From the NCBI RefSeq assembly GCF_004331285.1, contig NZ_SJOH01000025.1:1-53239 (forward strand): 53,239 nucleotides of DNA, given 5' to 3'. This DNA is from Acinetobacter sp. ANC 3781 (lineage in GTDB: Bacteria > Pseudomonadota > Gammaproteobacteria > Pseudomonadales > Moraxellaceae). The stretch's first letter is position 1. Each line of letters begins with the position of its first letter. The notes below the pieces were generated by a model. It was not told the DNA's origin. It searched no databases and saw nothing but the letters and a program-made list of their open reading frames with translations. Shown here piece after piece: positions 35,359 to 43,602 of this stretch. The position numbers and the translations under genes are program-made.

Positions 35359-35777
35359 AAATGTTTTCCCATCAATTGGCGCTGAATCAACATACCGGTA
35401 AACATGGCAACAATAAAGTAAAGGGCCTGATAATGCCCTAGACTGATTAAAATCAGGCTAGGTGCAGGGCAAATTCCTGCAATTCCCCAACCGATTCCGA
35501 AGACTAGGCTCCCTATCAGCAAATTAGAATCGATCTTGTTATTTTTAGGTAAATCAATGAAGTCTCCATACACAGTTTTTGGATTCTGTTGATGTATCGC
35601 TCTTTGAAACGGAATAAATGCCACGGCGATTGCGCCTAACATGACAAATGCAAGACTTGGATCCCATTGACCAAAAAAATCTAGAAAATCTAATACTTTC
35701 TTAGGATTAGACATGCCTGAAAGCATTAAACCAATCGAAAACAATCCGCCAAATACAAAAGCCCATATATTTTTCAT
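35355..35777 (-). CDS. YeeE/YedE half-transporter (DUF6691 type)
   Basis: A 140-residue membrane protein with about four helices. The signature GIGWGIAGICPAPSLILIS carries the conserved Cys seen in this sulfur-transport family. It is the second half of a split transporter; the other half is the next gene upstream, one base away. Together they probably move a reduced sulfur compound such as thiosulfate or a persulfide. It overlaps the downstream hydrolase by four bases. Confidence 0.85.
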   Translation of the reverse strand: MKNIWAFVFGGLFSIGLMLSGMSNPKKVLDFLDFFGQWDPSLAFVMLGAIAVAFIPFQRAIHQQNPKTVYGDFIDLPKNNKIDSNLLIGSLVFGIGWGIAGICPAPSLILISLGHYQALYFIVAMFTGMLIQRQLMGKHL

Positions 35778-35778
35778 A

Positions 35779-36195
35779 TCAGAATGCTCCTGTGATATGG
35801 CGAAGAATATAAACCGTTACAAAACCTGCAAACATAAAAGTTATGGTTGCTACAATCGAACGTTTAGACAGGCGGCTTATGCCACAAATGCCATGCCCAC
35901 TGGTACAGCCAGAACCCATACGCGTACCAAAGCCAACCAACAAGCCAGCAATGATCATCATCAGCGGGCTAGCCTCCAATACAATATTGGGAGTTTGAAC
36001 CATGCCATAGAAAAATGGCACGACGAACAGTCCTAGCAAAAACCATAAGGCAGGCGTTTTGACTAGAGCTTGAGGGTTTAATACTTGCGCAATTAAGCCG
36101 CTTACCCCAGCAATACGACCATTCACATACAAGTATCCCACTACAGATAGACCAAGCAGAATCCCACCGAGAAATGCGAGTAGAAAGTCATGCAT
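35779..36195 (-). CDS. YeeE/YedE half-transporter
   Basis: A 138-residue membrane protein with four helices and the family hallmark [15 protein letters not shown] near residue 90, which contains two conserved Cys used for sulfur transfer. The start at 36195 was chosen because GGAG lies eight bases upstream; an earlier in-frame ATG lacks a site. It is the first gene of the sulfur operon, directly behind the AT palindrome at 36231. Confidence 0.87.
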   Translation of the reverse strand: MHDFLLAFLGGILLGLSVVGYLYVNGRIAGVSGLIAQVLNPQALVKTPALWFLLGLFVVPFFYGMVQTPNIVLEASPLMMIIAGLLVGFGTRMGSGCTSGHGICGISRLSKRSIVATITFMFAGFVTVYILRHITGAF

Positions 36196-36230
36196 AATCG
36201 CTGCTCCAAAAAACAATATATATTTATATA

Positions 36231-36248
36231 ATATATTTTAAAATATAT
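36231..36248. promoter_or_regulatory. AT-rich palindrome, candidate operator of the sulfur operon
   Basis: ATATATTTTAAAATATAT is a perfect 18-bp palindrome, 36 bp upstream of the first start codon and inside a run of TATA-like sequence. Homologous operons are controlled by the persulfide-sensing ArsR-family repressor BigR, which binds AT-rich palindromes at this position. No such regulator gene is adjacent here. Given the base composition, chance cannot be excluded. Confidence 0.45.
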
Positions 36249-36619
36249 CAACTAAGGGAATTTTGTGGATAATGAATTGAAAGGTTTATTTTATCGAGAT
36301 CATTTAACAATGCAGTTGAGTTTCAACAGTAGTCTTTGGAAATTAAAAATCCATCGATCGACATTTTTATACTGAATTATTATATCTAATCCATGGCGTA
36401 TGCACTATGAGATAACGTTTAAGTCTTGTTTGATTTATTTCAAATTTTTTTTAACAGTCCAGATAGAGTGCACCCTTAGCTTCCTTAAGCTATTAATCAA
36501 TACCCTGGCTTGTTATATCTCTTGGGATCAGATGATTTGTCAGACTTTTGTTCATTAATTTCTTGCCAGTTCTACTCAAAAGCTTATTGATATATATACA
36601 GTCTTTTATTTTTAGTCTT
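36249..36619. other. Gene-free spacer
   Basis: A 370-bp AT-rich stretch between the sulfur operon promoter and the toxin stop codon. No frame longer than a few dozen codons and no strong hairpin was recognised. Confidence 0.35.
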
Positions 36620-37375
36620 TTATTCTTCAGTGAAATTTTTCAAAACTTTGTCTGCAAACCACCATGGCAATTGCTGAACCTCAGGATTCATTTTTAAAGT
36701 TTCTGCCGATTGAATTTCTGCAATAAACGCTGCCTTTTCCCCATTAGAAGAGTTATCAAATAAATAGGTTCGATCACTGGCATCTACCGCCTGCATAAGT
36801 AAATCCATACTACGGTAATAACGTTCCACAATATTTTTTTCAGGTACAGGATGGCCACCGACACTGACTCGATACTTGACTCGAGCAATATTAATTATCG
36901 GATCGACAGTCGATACATAATACAAATAGGTTCTAAAACCCTGCCGCTTTGCTTCTTGCAGAAACTCTACTTTGGAAATATGTGACATCACCGTTTCAAA
37001 AGTAAAACTAATCTTTAAGCGTAAAAATTCTAAACGAATATAATCAATGATACGCGCGCAGAGATAGGAGTCTATTTCTGATGGATGAAACTGAATAATA
37101 TTGCAATTATTCAATATCACCGATTCCATTTTTAGCAACGAAACCAGCTGTCCCGCATTAGGACGTTTTTTCTGTTTTAGAAAATCAATGAGATTGTGTG
37201 CTTGTAAAGCTGGATGATAAGTCATCAAATTTAGCTGATGACTGCTATGAAGGTTTTGTTCTAGTTCATCAGCATTTAAATAAGCCCCAATATGATGGGG
37301 CAACAAATATTCTTTGACTGTGCTTTTTCCAGATCCATTCGGACCCGCAAACATCCTTATTCTTGGTTGAGGCAT
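36620..37375 (-). CDS. Zeta-toxin-like P-loop kinase
   Basis: A 251-residue cytoplasmic protein. It has Walker A GPNGSGKST at residues 11-19, the zeta-type LNADEL segment near residue 33, FTFETVMS near 125, and the late block VGGHPVPEKNIVERYYRS near 175, which is diagnostic for this zeta/AAA family. Zeta toxins phosphorylate UDP-N-acetylglucosamine and block cell-wall synthesis, but the substrate of this subgroup is not established. It lies four bases after a small upstream gene, the usual antitoxin-first order. Confidence 0.8.
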   Translation of the reverse strand: MPQPRIRMFAGPNGSGKSTVKEYLLPHHIGAYLNADELEQNLHSSHQLNLMTYHPALQAHNLIDFLKQKKRPNAGQLVSLLKMESVILNNCNIIQFHPSEIDSYLCARIIDYIRLEFLRLKISFTFETVMSHISKVEFLQEAKRQGFRTYLYYVSTVDPIINIARVKYRVSVGGHPVPEKNIVERYYRSMDLLMQAVDASDRTYLFDNSSNGEKAAFIAEIQSAETLKMNPEVQQLPWWFADKVLKNFTEE

Positions 37376-37379
37376 TAAG

Positions 37380-37637
37380 TTATACAGCTGCCTCTTGTTT
37401 TCTGTTACGTTTTAAAACTTTAGGAAGATGATCCGCAGTGACATAAGCCTGAGACAAGTCATGAATCACGGTTTCGTTTCCATTGGCCTCGCGTCGTACC
37501 AACTGCTGTTCTTTTGCATAAACGACCGTCGCGACCGAACACGCTTTATTAAAAGCATGACGAAATGCATGTACAGCAAGTTTAGGAATCATATCATCCT
37601 CATATTTGCCTGCTTTCATAATGGTATAAGCTGTCAT
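37380..37637 (-). CDS. Small partner (putative antitoxin) of the zeta-like kinase
   Basis: An 85-residue, mildly basic protein with no signal peptide. A strong GGGGAG site seven bases upstream sets the start at 37637, rather than a longer frame. It contains KLAVHAFRHAFNKACSVATVV, probably a helix, then the strand-like VYAKEQQLVRREANGNETVI. The gene ends four bases before the kinase, so the two are coupled. It does not resemble the classical epsilon antitoxin. Its role is inferred only from gene order. Confidence 0.65.
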   Translation of the reverse strand: MTAYTIMKAGKYEDDMIPKLAVHAFRHAFNKACSVATVVYAKEQQLVRREANGNETVIHDLSQAYVTADHLPKVLKRNRKQEAAV

Positions 37638-37887
37638 ATCACAACTCCCCTTACACAAGGTATATTTCTCTAATATATTAACATAGTGCAAATAATTGTC
37701 TATTTATACACCAACATAGAAATGTAACCTGTAAGGGAGTTAGGGAAATAGATTCAAAATTTAATCGCGCTGTTTCATTACAAGCGATTAATGACTTATT
37801 TACTATAGAATCGCTTTAAGCATTCTAAAATATTTATTGGTGTCTTAATCGATATTTTAAATATTGTTACTTTTATCCAGATTCTTA

Positions 37888-37913
37888 AAAATAAAAGCCA
37901 CTAACTCAGTGGC
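37888..37913 (-). terminator. Rho-independent terminator of the Imm33-like gene
   Basis: GCCACT/AGTGGC stem with an AACTC loop, followed on the minus strand by TTTTATTTTT. It lies about 40 bp after the stop codon. Confidence 0.75.
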
Positions 37914-37950
37914 TCATATCATCAATTTGATTTGATCGGCTTATTCTTAC

Positions 37951-38307
37951 TTAAGCTTGGCCTTCTTTCCATACATCTTCATAATCTTCACGATCAATCA
38001 TAAAGCGGAAACCTTCTGCCAAAGCCAAGTACGGAAGCACTTCAGGTAAAATATCCTGTAACTCTCGAACAGTCATGGTTTGAAAAAAATCTTCACCCTC
38101 TCCCATTTCCCCCCCATAGATAAACCAAGCGACATTTTCTTCAGTTTCAGGCTTTTTACGAATTCCGACAATAGGTTCCTGATTTAATGTCTCTACAGCA
38201 ACTGCAACGACATCATCCCCACTGACTTGGATATAAGCAGAGTCAAATTCCTCACACAATAGTTTTTGTTCTGCAATTAATTCTTCTAAAGGAGATTTCT
38301 GGTTCAT
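37951..38307 (-). CDS. Imm33-like (DUF2185) protein
   Basis: A 118-residue acidic cytoplasmic protein. The middle and end resemble the DUF2185/Imm33 family: VAWFIYGGEMGEGEDFF, then the helix LPEVLPYLALAEGFRF and the closing MIDREDYEDVW. Many members act as immunity proteins beside polymorphic toxins, but solitary copies are also common. No toxin gene is adjacent; the zeta-like pair is 300 bp away on the same strand but is a different type. It has its own terminator. Confidence 0.6.
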   Translation of the reverse strand: MNQKSPLEELIAEQKLLCEEFDSAYIQVSGDDVVAVAVETLNQEPIVGIRKKPETEENVAWFIYGGEMGEGEDFFQTMTVRELQDILPEVLPYLALAEGFRFMIDREDYEDVWKEGQA

Positions 38308-38401
38308 GGCTTATACCTTGGTAAATTGAGCTGAATAGTGCATTTTATCCTAGATCATAAATAGGTAGGCAATCTTTTTATTTTCAGTGTTTTTTGTTAA
38401 A

Positions 38402-38424
38402 CTTGAAAAGGTTACAAATTCAAG
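38402..38424 (+). promoter_or_regulatory. Inverted repeat upstream of the UmuD-like gene, candidate self-operator
   Basis: CTTGAA and TTCAAG are arranged as a perfect six-base inverted repeat with 11 bp between, ending eight bases before the ATG at 38433. Acinetobacter lacks LexA, and UmuDAb-type proteins bind palindromes of the TTGAA type at their own and other SOS promoters. The position overlaps the expected promoter or leader, so it could mediate self-repression. Confidence 0.5.
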
Positions 38425-38432
38425 AAACAACA

Positions 38433-39041
38433 ATGAAACTTAAAGATATAACGATAATCGAACATAGTCACGGCGGCAGACGTAAAAATGCAGGGCGAAA
38501 AACACAATATCAAGAAAAAACGGTAGTTATGCGTGTTCCAGAGTCAAAAGTGTTGGAAATCAAGGCATGGTTAACCCCTAAGCCTGAAGATGACCGTATT
38601 AAGAATATTGCACTCCAACCGATTCAAATCCAAACACCGTTAAATATTCCTTATCCTTTAGAATCTGATGCCGCAGGTTTTTCCTCATCCGTTCCGGATT
38701 ACACAGAAGACTTTATCGACTTAAATGAATACTTGATACATAACCCACTTAGTACATTCATATTACGGGTGAATTCTTTGTCGATGGAAAATGCAGGGAT
38801 AGATATAGATGACCAGATTCTCATTGATCGCAGCTTGACTGCAGAACACGGCGATATTGTTTTAGCCTTAATCAATAATGAGTTCACCGTAAAACGACTG
38901 ATGAAAGAGAAACAAAAAAATGCCGAACTTAAGATCTGGTTAAAAGCAGAAAATCCAGAATATCCTGATATTTATTTACGTAGTGAAGACCAGTTGATTA
39001 TTTGGGGAGTTGTGACCTGTATCTTAAAAAAATTAAGATAA
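38433..39041 (+). CDS. UmuDAb-like self-cleaving SOS regulator (S24 peptidase)
   Basis: A 202-residue protein, about 1.5 times E. coli UmuD. The first 80 residues include a basic RRKNAGRK stretch and a likely DNA-binding part. The rest is a LexA/UmuD S24 domain with cleavage site Ala81-Gly82, nucleophile Ser117 in NSLSMENAGI, and general base Lys154 in FTVKRL. These sit two residues before the sites I recall for A. baylyi UmuDAb (A83-G84, S119, K156). It is therefore probably the DNA-damage repressor of the lineage or a close paralog. The ATG at 38433 was chosen over a TTG upstream; the ribosome site is poor. The usual neighbour ddrR was not seen. A decayed umuC lies 1.2 kb downstream. Confidence 0.85.
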   Translation: MKLKDITIIEHSHGGRRKNAGRKTQYQEKTVVMRVPESKVLEIKAWLTPKPEDDRIKNIALQPIQIQTPLNIPYPLESDAAGFSSSVPDYTEDFIDLNEYLIHNPLSTFILRVNSLSMENAGIDIDDQILIDRSLTAEHGDIVLALINNEFTVKRLMKEKQKNAELKIWLKAENPEYPDIYLRSEDQLIIWGVVTCILKKLR

Positions 39042-39155
39042 TGGAAGTTTAACCAGAGCAGAAATAAAAAATAAAAGTTACTTTTTTCATATTTAAATTA
39101 AAGCCATTCACTCGGTATTCAGTTTTACATTCGCTGTAGAAGTCTATAAACAGAC

Positions 39156-39186
39156 AAAAGCCCCAAGAAAACCTTGAGGCTTTTTG
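39156..39186. terminator. Bidirectional terminator between umuD-like and small Gln-rich gene
   Basis: AAAAGCCCCAAG pairs with CTTGAGGCTTTTT with one mismatch. It has T-tracts on both strands, so it can end both convergent transcripts. Confidence 0.85.
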
Positions 39187-39194
39187 TTTAACCC

Positions 39195-39347
39195 TTAGCG
39201 TTGTTGATGCTGTGGATTTTTTTGCTGTTGATTTGATTGTTGCTGTTTGTCTTGTTGCTGTTGTTGCTGTTTGTCACTTTGTGGGTTGTTTTGCTGTTGT
39301 TGACGTTGATTGTCATTCTGTTGATTAGGTTGTTGTTGATTAGCCAT
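39195..39347 (-). CDS. Small Gln/Asn-rich disordered protein (first copy)
   Basis: A 50-residue protein in which 26 residues are Gln. It begins MANQQQPNQQ, continues with alternating QQQ, DK and NN blocks and ends HQQR. There are no hydrophobic residues beyond the first few, so it must be disordered and extremely hydrophilic. ATGs also occur two and four codons upstream, but the MAN start matches the paralog at 49706. An AAAGGA site, a promoter at 39404 and a strong terminator show it is a real transcription unit. A related gene lies at 49706-49810. A hydrophilin-type stress role is possible. It is too short for most gene finders. Confidence 0.7.
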   Translation of the reverse strand: MANQQQPNQQNDNQRQQQQNNPQSDKQQQQQQDKQQQSNQQQKNPQHQQR

Positions 39348-39403
39348 TTCCATATCCATCCTTTAGTTGTTAGGGATATGCCGTACTAATTACGACTCTT
39401 ACT

Positions 39404-39431
39404 AATCTAGCGGATATTTCCGTTTCACCAA
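39404..39431 (-). promoter_or_regulatory. Promoter of the Gln-rich gene, shared with the paralog at 49863
   Basis: On the minus strand TTGGTG and TAGATT are 16 bp apart. The same spacing, an identical -10 (TAGATT) and a similar -35 (TTGGAT) occur before the paralog at 49863-49890. The leaders that follow also align, with AGTCGTAAT and a terminal AGGATG. This gives an untranslated leader of about 50 nt. Confidence 0.6.
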
Positions 39432-40231
39432 CCCCCAAACTGTATCGAGTTAATTCATTGTAATATTCAAAATATTAATTTATTGATTCGTAGTAAGTAA
39501 GCCTTGCTCCTGTTTACGCTATTAACTGTAATTACACTGAAGCTTACATGAGGTTAAACCTCCTTATCTAATCCCCTATTGATTATTCACAAATTTTTAA
39601 TTTGAGTTTTTAAGCATCTCTTTATCATTAACTTGATAAAGTTACAAAATCAAGATTAAAAATAATGGAACAATAATTGTTTGCTTTAATAGATATTAAT
39701 AATTATTGGGTCTGCTGTGAGCGCGTATTTAATTCACTTTAGAATGAAAACCTGTAGTTGTACTCTCTAATAACGACGGCTGCGTAGTTTCACGTAGTAA
39801 TAAAACATTAAATATTGGAATGACTAGTGCTTAGTATGAAATTGAAAAAAGGCTTTGCAGGCAGGTAAAAGTATTTTCCTTAAATTACTAGCTCAAATTA
39901 GGGATTATCTATGGACATAAAAATTTTTCAATTTGAAGTTAAATCATTAGCTTATTAAATGTCCATAGCACCTCAACTACCCCTTAAATAGATGAATGAT
40001 TTATCCGTTTAACACCGTATGCAAAAAGCCTCGACATTGGATAACATTGCCATGATTTGATAAGCATCCTTGATTAATGAATTGGTTTATTCTGCTGTAT
40101 AGGAATTAACATAACCATTCTACAAAAAAGTCAAACTAGCAAATCATTTTGTAAAAAAAGACTCTCTTTAATTTGGTCTGCTTTTTATCCGACTTAGATT
40201 TATATAGGCATATATGTAGTTATAAAAACCT
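39432..40231. other. 800-bp gene-free region
   Basis: AT-rich with stops in all frames. No N-terminal umuC sequence could be recognised here, although the C-terminal half of a umuC relic follows. Nothing else stood out. Confidence 0.35.
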
Positions 40232-40974
40232 ACTTCAAGGAACACCGGTAGCAGATATTCGGGGGTATTGATCGTAAAATCAGCAAGCAACTTCAAGGTT
40301 ATAAAATTTATAATAGCTATGACTTAACTTTTGCCAATGAACATCATCTTGCCAAGCAGTTTTCAGTAGTCATTGCACAGACTATCCGTGAGCTAAAAGG
40401 TCAGTCCTGTATTGATCTGGAGGATCCTTCAATTGCTTCAAAAAGAATCCTTTCCTCCCGTAGCTTTGAGTTAGTTTTAAGTGAAAAGAGCATCATAAAA
40501 CAAGCGGTTACTTTCTATGTAAAGATTGCTCATAAAACGCTTAACTGCACAACAGCAACTTTGCGCATATGTGCATGTCATGCTGTATGGAAAAACACCC
40601 CTTCATCCCTATAAAAAGAGTGCTTCCCATGTATTATGGTTTGGAATCTGGAGCAGATGATTTCCTGAATTTAAACCCAGTTTAATTAAAGTAAATAGAT
40701 GTTTTAATTAAGGAAAATAAAAAACATGTTAAACTCGAGGTTATATTTACTACGTTACAATCAAAGCAGCAATATATTCATGACTTATGGCAGCCATCAG
40801 AATTGATTCAATAACGTGAGGATTTGATGAAAACCTTATTAAAAATGAAGCAGCGATACGGTTCGGACTATATACAAGTTGGTTAGCATTGCAGCAGTCA
40901 AGCATGGCAAATGAAGTAACATCACCGATCTCCACTCTACACTACCTGCTGGCAGGAACTTCTGATAATTAATG
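40232..40974 (+). pseudogene. umuC: Decayed umuC (Y-family DNA polymerase V subunit), C-terminal half
   Basis: From about 40263 to 40614 one frame reads GIDRKISKQLQGYKIYNSYD, then IAQTIRELKGQSCIDLED and ILSSRSFELVLSEKSI, which matches the thumb/little-finger region of UmuC. Just before it, LLQGTPVADI lies in another frame. An extra G in a run of five at about 40260 explains the shift. After 40614, pieces continue in several frames: SKQQYIHDLWQPSELIQ, MKQRYGSDYIQVG, SSMANEVTSP, and finally TTCWQELLII, the expected UmuC end, near 40974. The N-terminal catalytic palm is missing. It therefore cannot make a polymerase. Truncated umuC next to an enlarged umuD is known from A. baylyi. Confidence 0.8.
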
Positions 40975-41211
40975 ATTCAGTAGTAACTGTTATACAAAAT
41001 AAATGAACTGTTTTGGCCAATTGGGTTTACAATGTAAAAAATAGTAATAACTATAAAAAATTATAAAAAATGTCATTTTTTAACATTGCCAATTCCTTGC
41101 AAAGTTTTCATTATATAGCTCAGTTTTGACAGATAGCTTCCGCATTGATTCAAACAGTTTATAAAAACAATGTGGAAATATATGCCATAATACGCAAACT
41201 TTGCTGACATC

Positions 41212-41239
41212 TTGCAAGGTGGATTTGCAGACTTATAAT
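41212..41239 (+). promoter_or_regulatory. Candidate promoter just before aroQ
   Basis: TTGCAA and a perfect TATAAT are 16 bp apart. The start would fall near 41246, seven bases before the ATG and downstream of the GGAG ribosome site. So either the transcript is nearly leaderless or a promoter further upstream is the main one. Confidence 0.35.
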
Positions 41240-41252
41240 TGGAGCAAGCTGA

Positions 41253-41708
41253 ATGAGCTCGACCATTTTGGTTATTCATGGACCGAATCTAAATTTGTTA
41301 GGAAAGCGAGAACCTGAAGTTTATGGATATCTCACCCTAGAAGATATTAATAAGAAGCTCATCTCACAAGCTCAAAATGCATCTATTTCATTAGACACTT
41401 TCCAAAGTAATTGGGAAGGTGCAATTGTGGACCGAATTCATCAAGCCCAACAAGAAGGCATACAGTTCATCATTATTAATCCTGCTGCATTGACACATAC
41501 CTCTGTTGCAGTACGTGATGCTCTTCTGGGTGTCGCAATCCCGTTTATTGAGGTTCATTTATCGAATGTACATGCTCGAGAGGCATTTAGACATCATTCA
41601 TATTTGTCCGATAAAGCCGTTGGCGTAATTTGCGGTTTAGGTGCTCAAGGCTATGCCGCTGCACTAAATTACGCCATCGAAAAAATTCAACTTTCTACGC
41701 AATCATAA
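41253..41708 (+). CDS. aroQ: 3-dehydroquinate dehydratase, type II
   Basis: A 151-residue cytosolic enzyme that removes water from 3-dehydroquinate in the shikimate pathway; type II enzymes form dodecamers. The signature [16 protein letters not shown] contains the catalytic Tyr24 and the nearby Arg19. [15 protein letters not shown] and [17 protein letters not shown] (catalytic His) follow. GGAG lies eight bases before the ATG. It is first in an aroQ-accB-accC operon, an arrangement conserved in many gammaproteobacteria. Confidence 0.97.
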   Translation: MSSTILVIHGPNLNLLGKREPEVYGYLTLEDINKKLISQAQNASISLDTFQSNWEGAIVDRIHQAQQEGIQFIIINPAALTHTSVAVRDALLGVAIPFIEVHLSNVHAREAFRHHSYLSDKAVGVICGLGAQGYAAALNYAIEKIQLSTQS

Positions 41709-41724
41709 TTAGGAATACTGTCTC

Positions 41725-42138
41725 ATGGATATCCGTAAAATCAAGAAACTCATCGACTTGATGATTGAATCTGACTTACAAGCGATAGAAGTTAAAGAGG
41801 GTGATCAATCCATTGCCTTAACTCGTCGCAATCCAGTGGTTGCGGCAGGTGTTCCAACCATGCCTGCTGCTGTAGCAGCTCCTGTAGCTAAAACTCCACG
41901 TGGCGCTGTAGAAAATTCACCGATGGTTGGTGTGTTCTATGCTGCACAAAGCCCTGGCGAACCACCATTTGTTAAAGTGGGTCAAACCATCTCTGCTGGC
42001 GACACTCTAGGCATCATTGAAGCCATGAAAATCATGAACCCAATTGAAGCAACTCAAAGCGGTGTGGTTGAAGAAGTTCTAGTTAAAAATGGTGAAGTCA
42101 TTCAATTTGGTCAACCACTTTTCCGCTATCGCGCGTAA
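41725..42138 (+). CDS. accB: Biotin carboxyl carrier protein of acetyl-CoA carboxylase
   Basis: A 137-residue protein. An N-terminal helix segment (DIRKIKKLIDLMIESDLQAI) is followed by a Pro/Ala-rich linker at 36-56 and a C-terminal biotinyl domain with EAMKIMNP, where Lys102 carries biotin. It shuttles the carboxyl group between biotin carboxylase and carboxyltransferase in the first step of fatty acid synthesis. It starts 16 bp after aroQ and 18 bp before accC. Confidence 0.97.
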   Translation: MDIRKIKKLIDLMIESDLQAIEVKEGDQSIALTRRNPVVAAGVPTMPAAVAAPVAKTPRGAVENSPMVGVFYAAQSPGEPPFVKVGQTISAGDTLGIIEAMKIMNPIEATQSGVVEEVLVKNGEVIQFGQPLFRYRA

Positions 42139-42156
42139 AACCACGGGGATTTATAA

Positions 42157-43524
42157 ATGTTGCAAAAGGTATTAATTGCAAACCGTGGTGAAATTGCTTT
42201 ACGCATTACCCGGGCTTGCAAAACTTTAGGAATTAAAACCGTTGGTATTTATTCCGATGCCGATAAAGACCTCATGCACCTTCGCTTTGTTGATGAAGCT
42301 GTATGTATTGGTCCGGGTTCAAGTAGTGAAAGCTATTTAAACATTCCAGCAATTATTACTGCTGCAGAAATTACTGGTGCAGATGCCATCCACCCAGGTT
42401 ATGGCTTCTTGTCTGAAAATGCCGAATTTGCAGAAATTGTTGAAAATTCCGGTTTTATCTTTATTGGACCACGTCCAGAACATATTCGCTTAATGGGGAA
42501 CAAGGTTTCTGCCATTATTGCAATGAAAAAAGCAGGTGTACCCACCGTTCCAGGCTGTGACCATGCTGTAACCATTCACAATGCTCTTGCTGAAGCAAAA
42601 GAAATTGGCTTTCCGCTGATTGTTAAAGCGGCATCAGGTGGTGGTGGTCGTGGTATGCGTATTGTTGAACGTGTAGACACTTTACTTGAATCTGTTCAGG
42701 CAGCACAGCGTGACGCAGAAATGTGGTTCGGTGATGATACCGTGTACATGGAACGCTTCTTGCAGAAGCCGCGGCATGTTGAAGTACAGATTTTGGGTGA
42801 TGGTAATGGTCATGCGATCCATCTTTTTGACCGTGACTGTTCTTTACAACGTCGCCATCAAAAAGTACTGGAAGAAGCACCTGCTCCAGGCTTACCGGAA
42901 CAGGCACGCGCTGATATTTTAGAAGCTTGTGTTAATGCATGTAAACTTATGCAATACCGTGGTGCCGGTACATTCGAGTTCTTGTTTGAAGATGGTGAAT
43001 TCTTCTTCATCGAAATGAATACCCGTGTTCAGGTTGAGCATCCAGTGACAGAAATGGTAACTGGTATTGACATTATTGAACAGCAACTGCTTATTGCAGG
43101 CGGTCTTGGTCTTAATATTGAACAAGCCGATGTTGAATGTCATGGTCATGCGATGGAATGCCGTATTAATGCGGAAGATCCAACTAACTTCCTGCCATCT
43201 CCTGGAAAAATTGAACATTATTATGCGCCAGGTGGTGCAGGTATTCGTTTGGATTCGCACATCTACCAAGGCTATAGCATTCCCCCTTACTATGACTCAA
43301 TGATTGCCAAACTCATTGCACATGGTAAAGATCGTAAAACTTGTATTGCGCGTATGAAACAAGCATTAGAAGAAATGATCTTAACGGGAATTAAGACCAA
43401 TATTCCTTTGCATAAAGACCTGATCTTACAAGATGAAAAATTTTGCGATCAAGCCATGGATATTCATTATCTTGAAAAGCATTTACTTCAGAAATTAGAA
43501 GGTCAGCAAAAAGAAGCCTCTTAA
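42157..43524 (+). CDS. accC: Biotin carboxylase subunit of acetyl-CoA carboxylase
   Basis: A 455-residue ATP-grasp enzyme of standard length. It begins [20 protein letters not shown] and contains the Gly-rich lid loop [34 protein letters not shown], and the active-site [14 protein letters not shown]. It carboxylates the biotin on AccB using ATP and bicarbonate. It is the last gene of the operon and is followed by a strong terminator. Confidence 0.98.
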   Translation: MLQKVLIANRGEIALRITRACKTLGIKTVGIYSDADKDLMHLRFVDEAVCIGPGSSSESYLNIPAIITAAEITGADAIHPGYGFLSENAEFAEIVENSGFIFIGPRPEHIRLMGNKVSAIIAMKKAGVPTVPGCDHAVTIHNALAEAKEIGFPLIVKAASGGGGRGMRIVERVDTLLESVQAAQRDAEMWFGDDTVYMERFLQKPRHVEVQILGDGNGHAIHLFDRDCSLQRRHQKVLEEAPAPGLPEQARADILEACVNACKLMQYRGAGTFEFLFEDGEFFFIEMNTRVQVEHPVTEMVTGIDIIEQQLLIAGGLGLNIEQADVECHGHAMECRINAEDPTNFLPSPGKIEHYYAPGGAGIRLDSHIYQGYSIPPYYDSMIAKLIAHGKDRKTCIARMKQALEEMILTGIKTNIPLHKDLILQDEKFCDQAMDIHYLEKHLLQKLEGQQKEAS

Positions 43525-43540
43525 TACTAACTTCTTAAAT

Positions 43541-43570
43541 AAAAAACCGCTCCTAATGAGCGGTTTTTTA
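43541..43570 (+). terminator. Rho-independent terminator after accC
   Basis: AAAAAACCGCTC pairs perfectly with GAGCGGTTTTTT around CTAAT. The A/T arms let it act for both accC and the convergent gene at 43603. Confidence 0.92.
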
Positions 43571-43602
43571 TTTCTTTACTTTTATTCTTTAGTTTTTAGC
43601 TG

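Noticed and set aside
39195..39347. Reading the Gln-rich gene as a simple CAA/CAG repeat without coding meaning
   Set aside because: It has a start shared with a paralog, a promoter, a ribosome site and a terminator, and mixed codons with Asp, Lys, Pro and Arg between Gln runs.
40750..40935. Leftward 61-codon frame
   Set aside because: It lies on the opposite strand of the umuC relic and is explained by it.
42623..43303. Several open frames of 78-116 codons on both strands inside accC
   Set aside because: They are shadows of a highly conserved gene in other frames, without ribosome sites or recognisable protein sequence.
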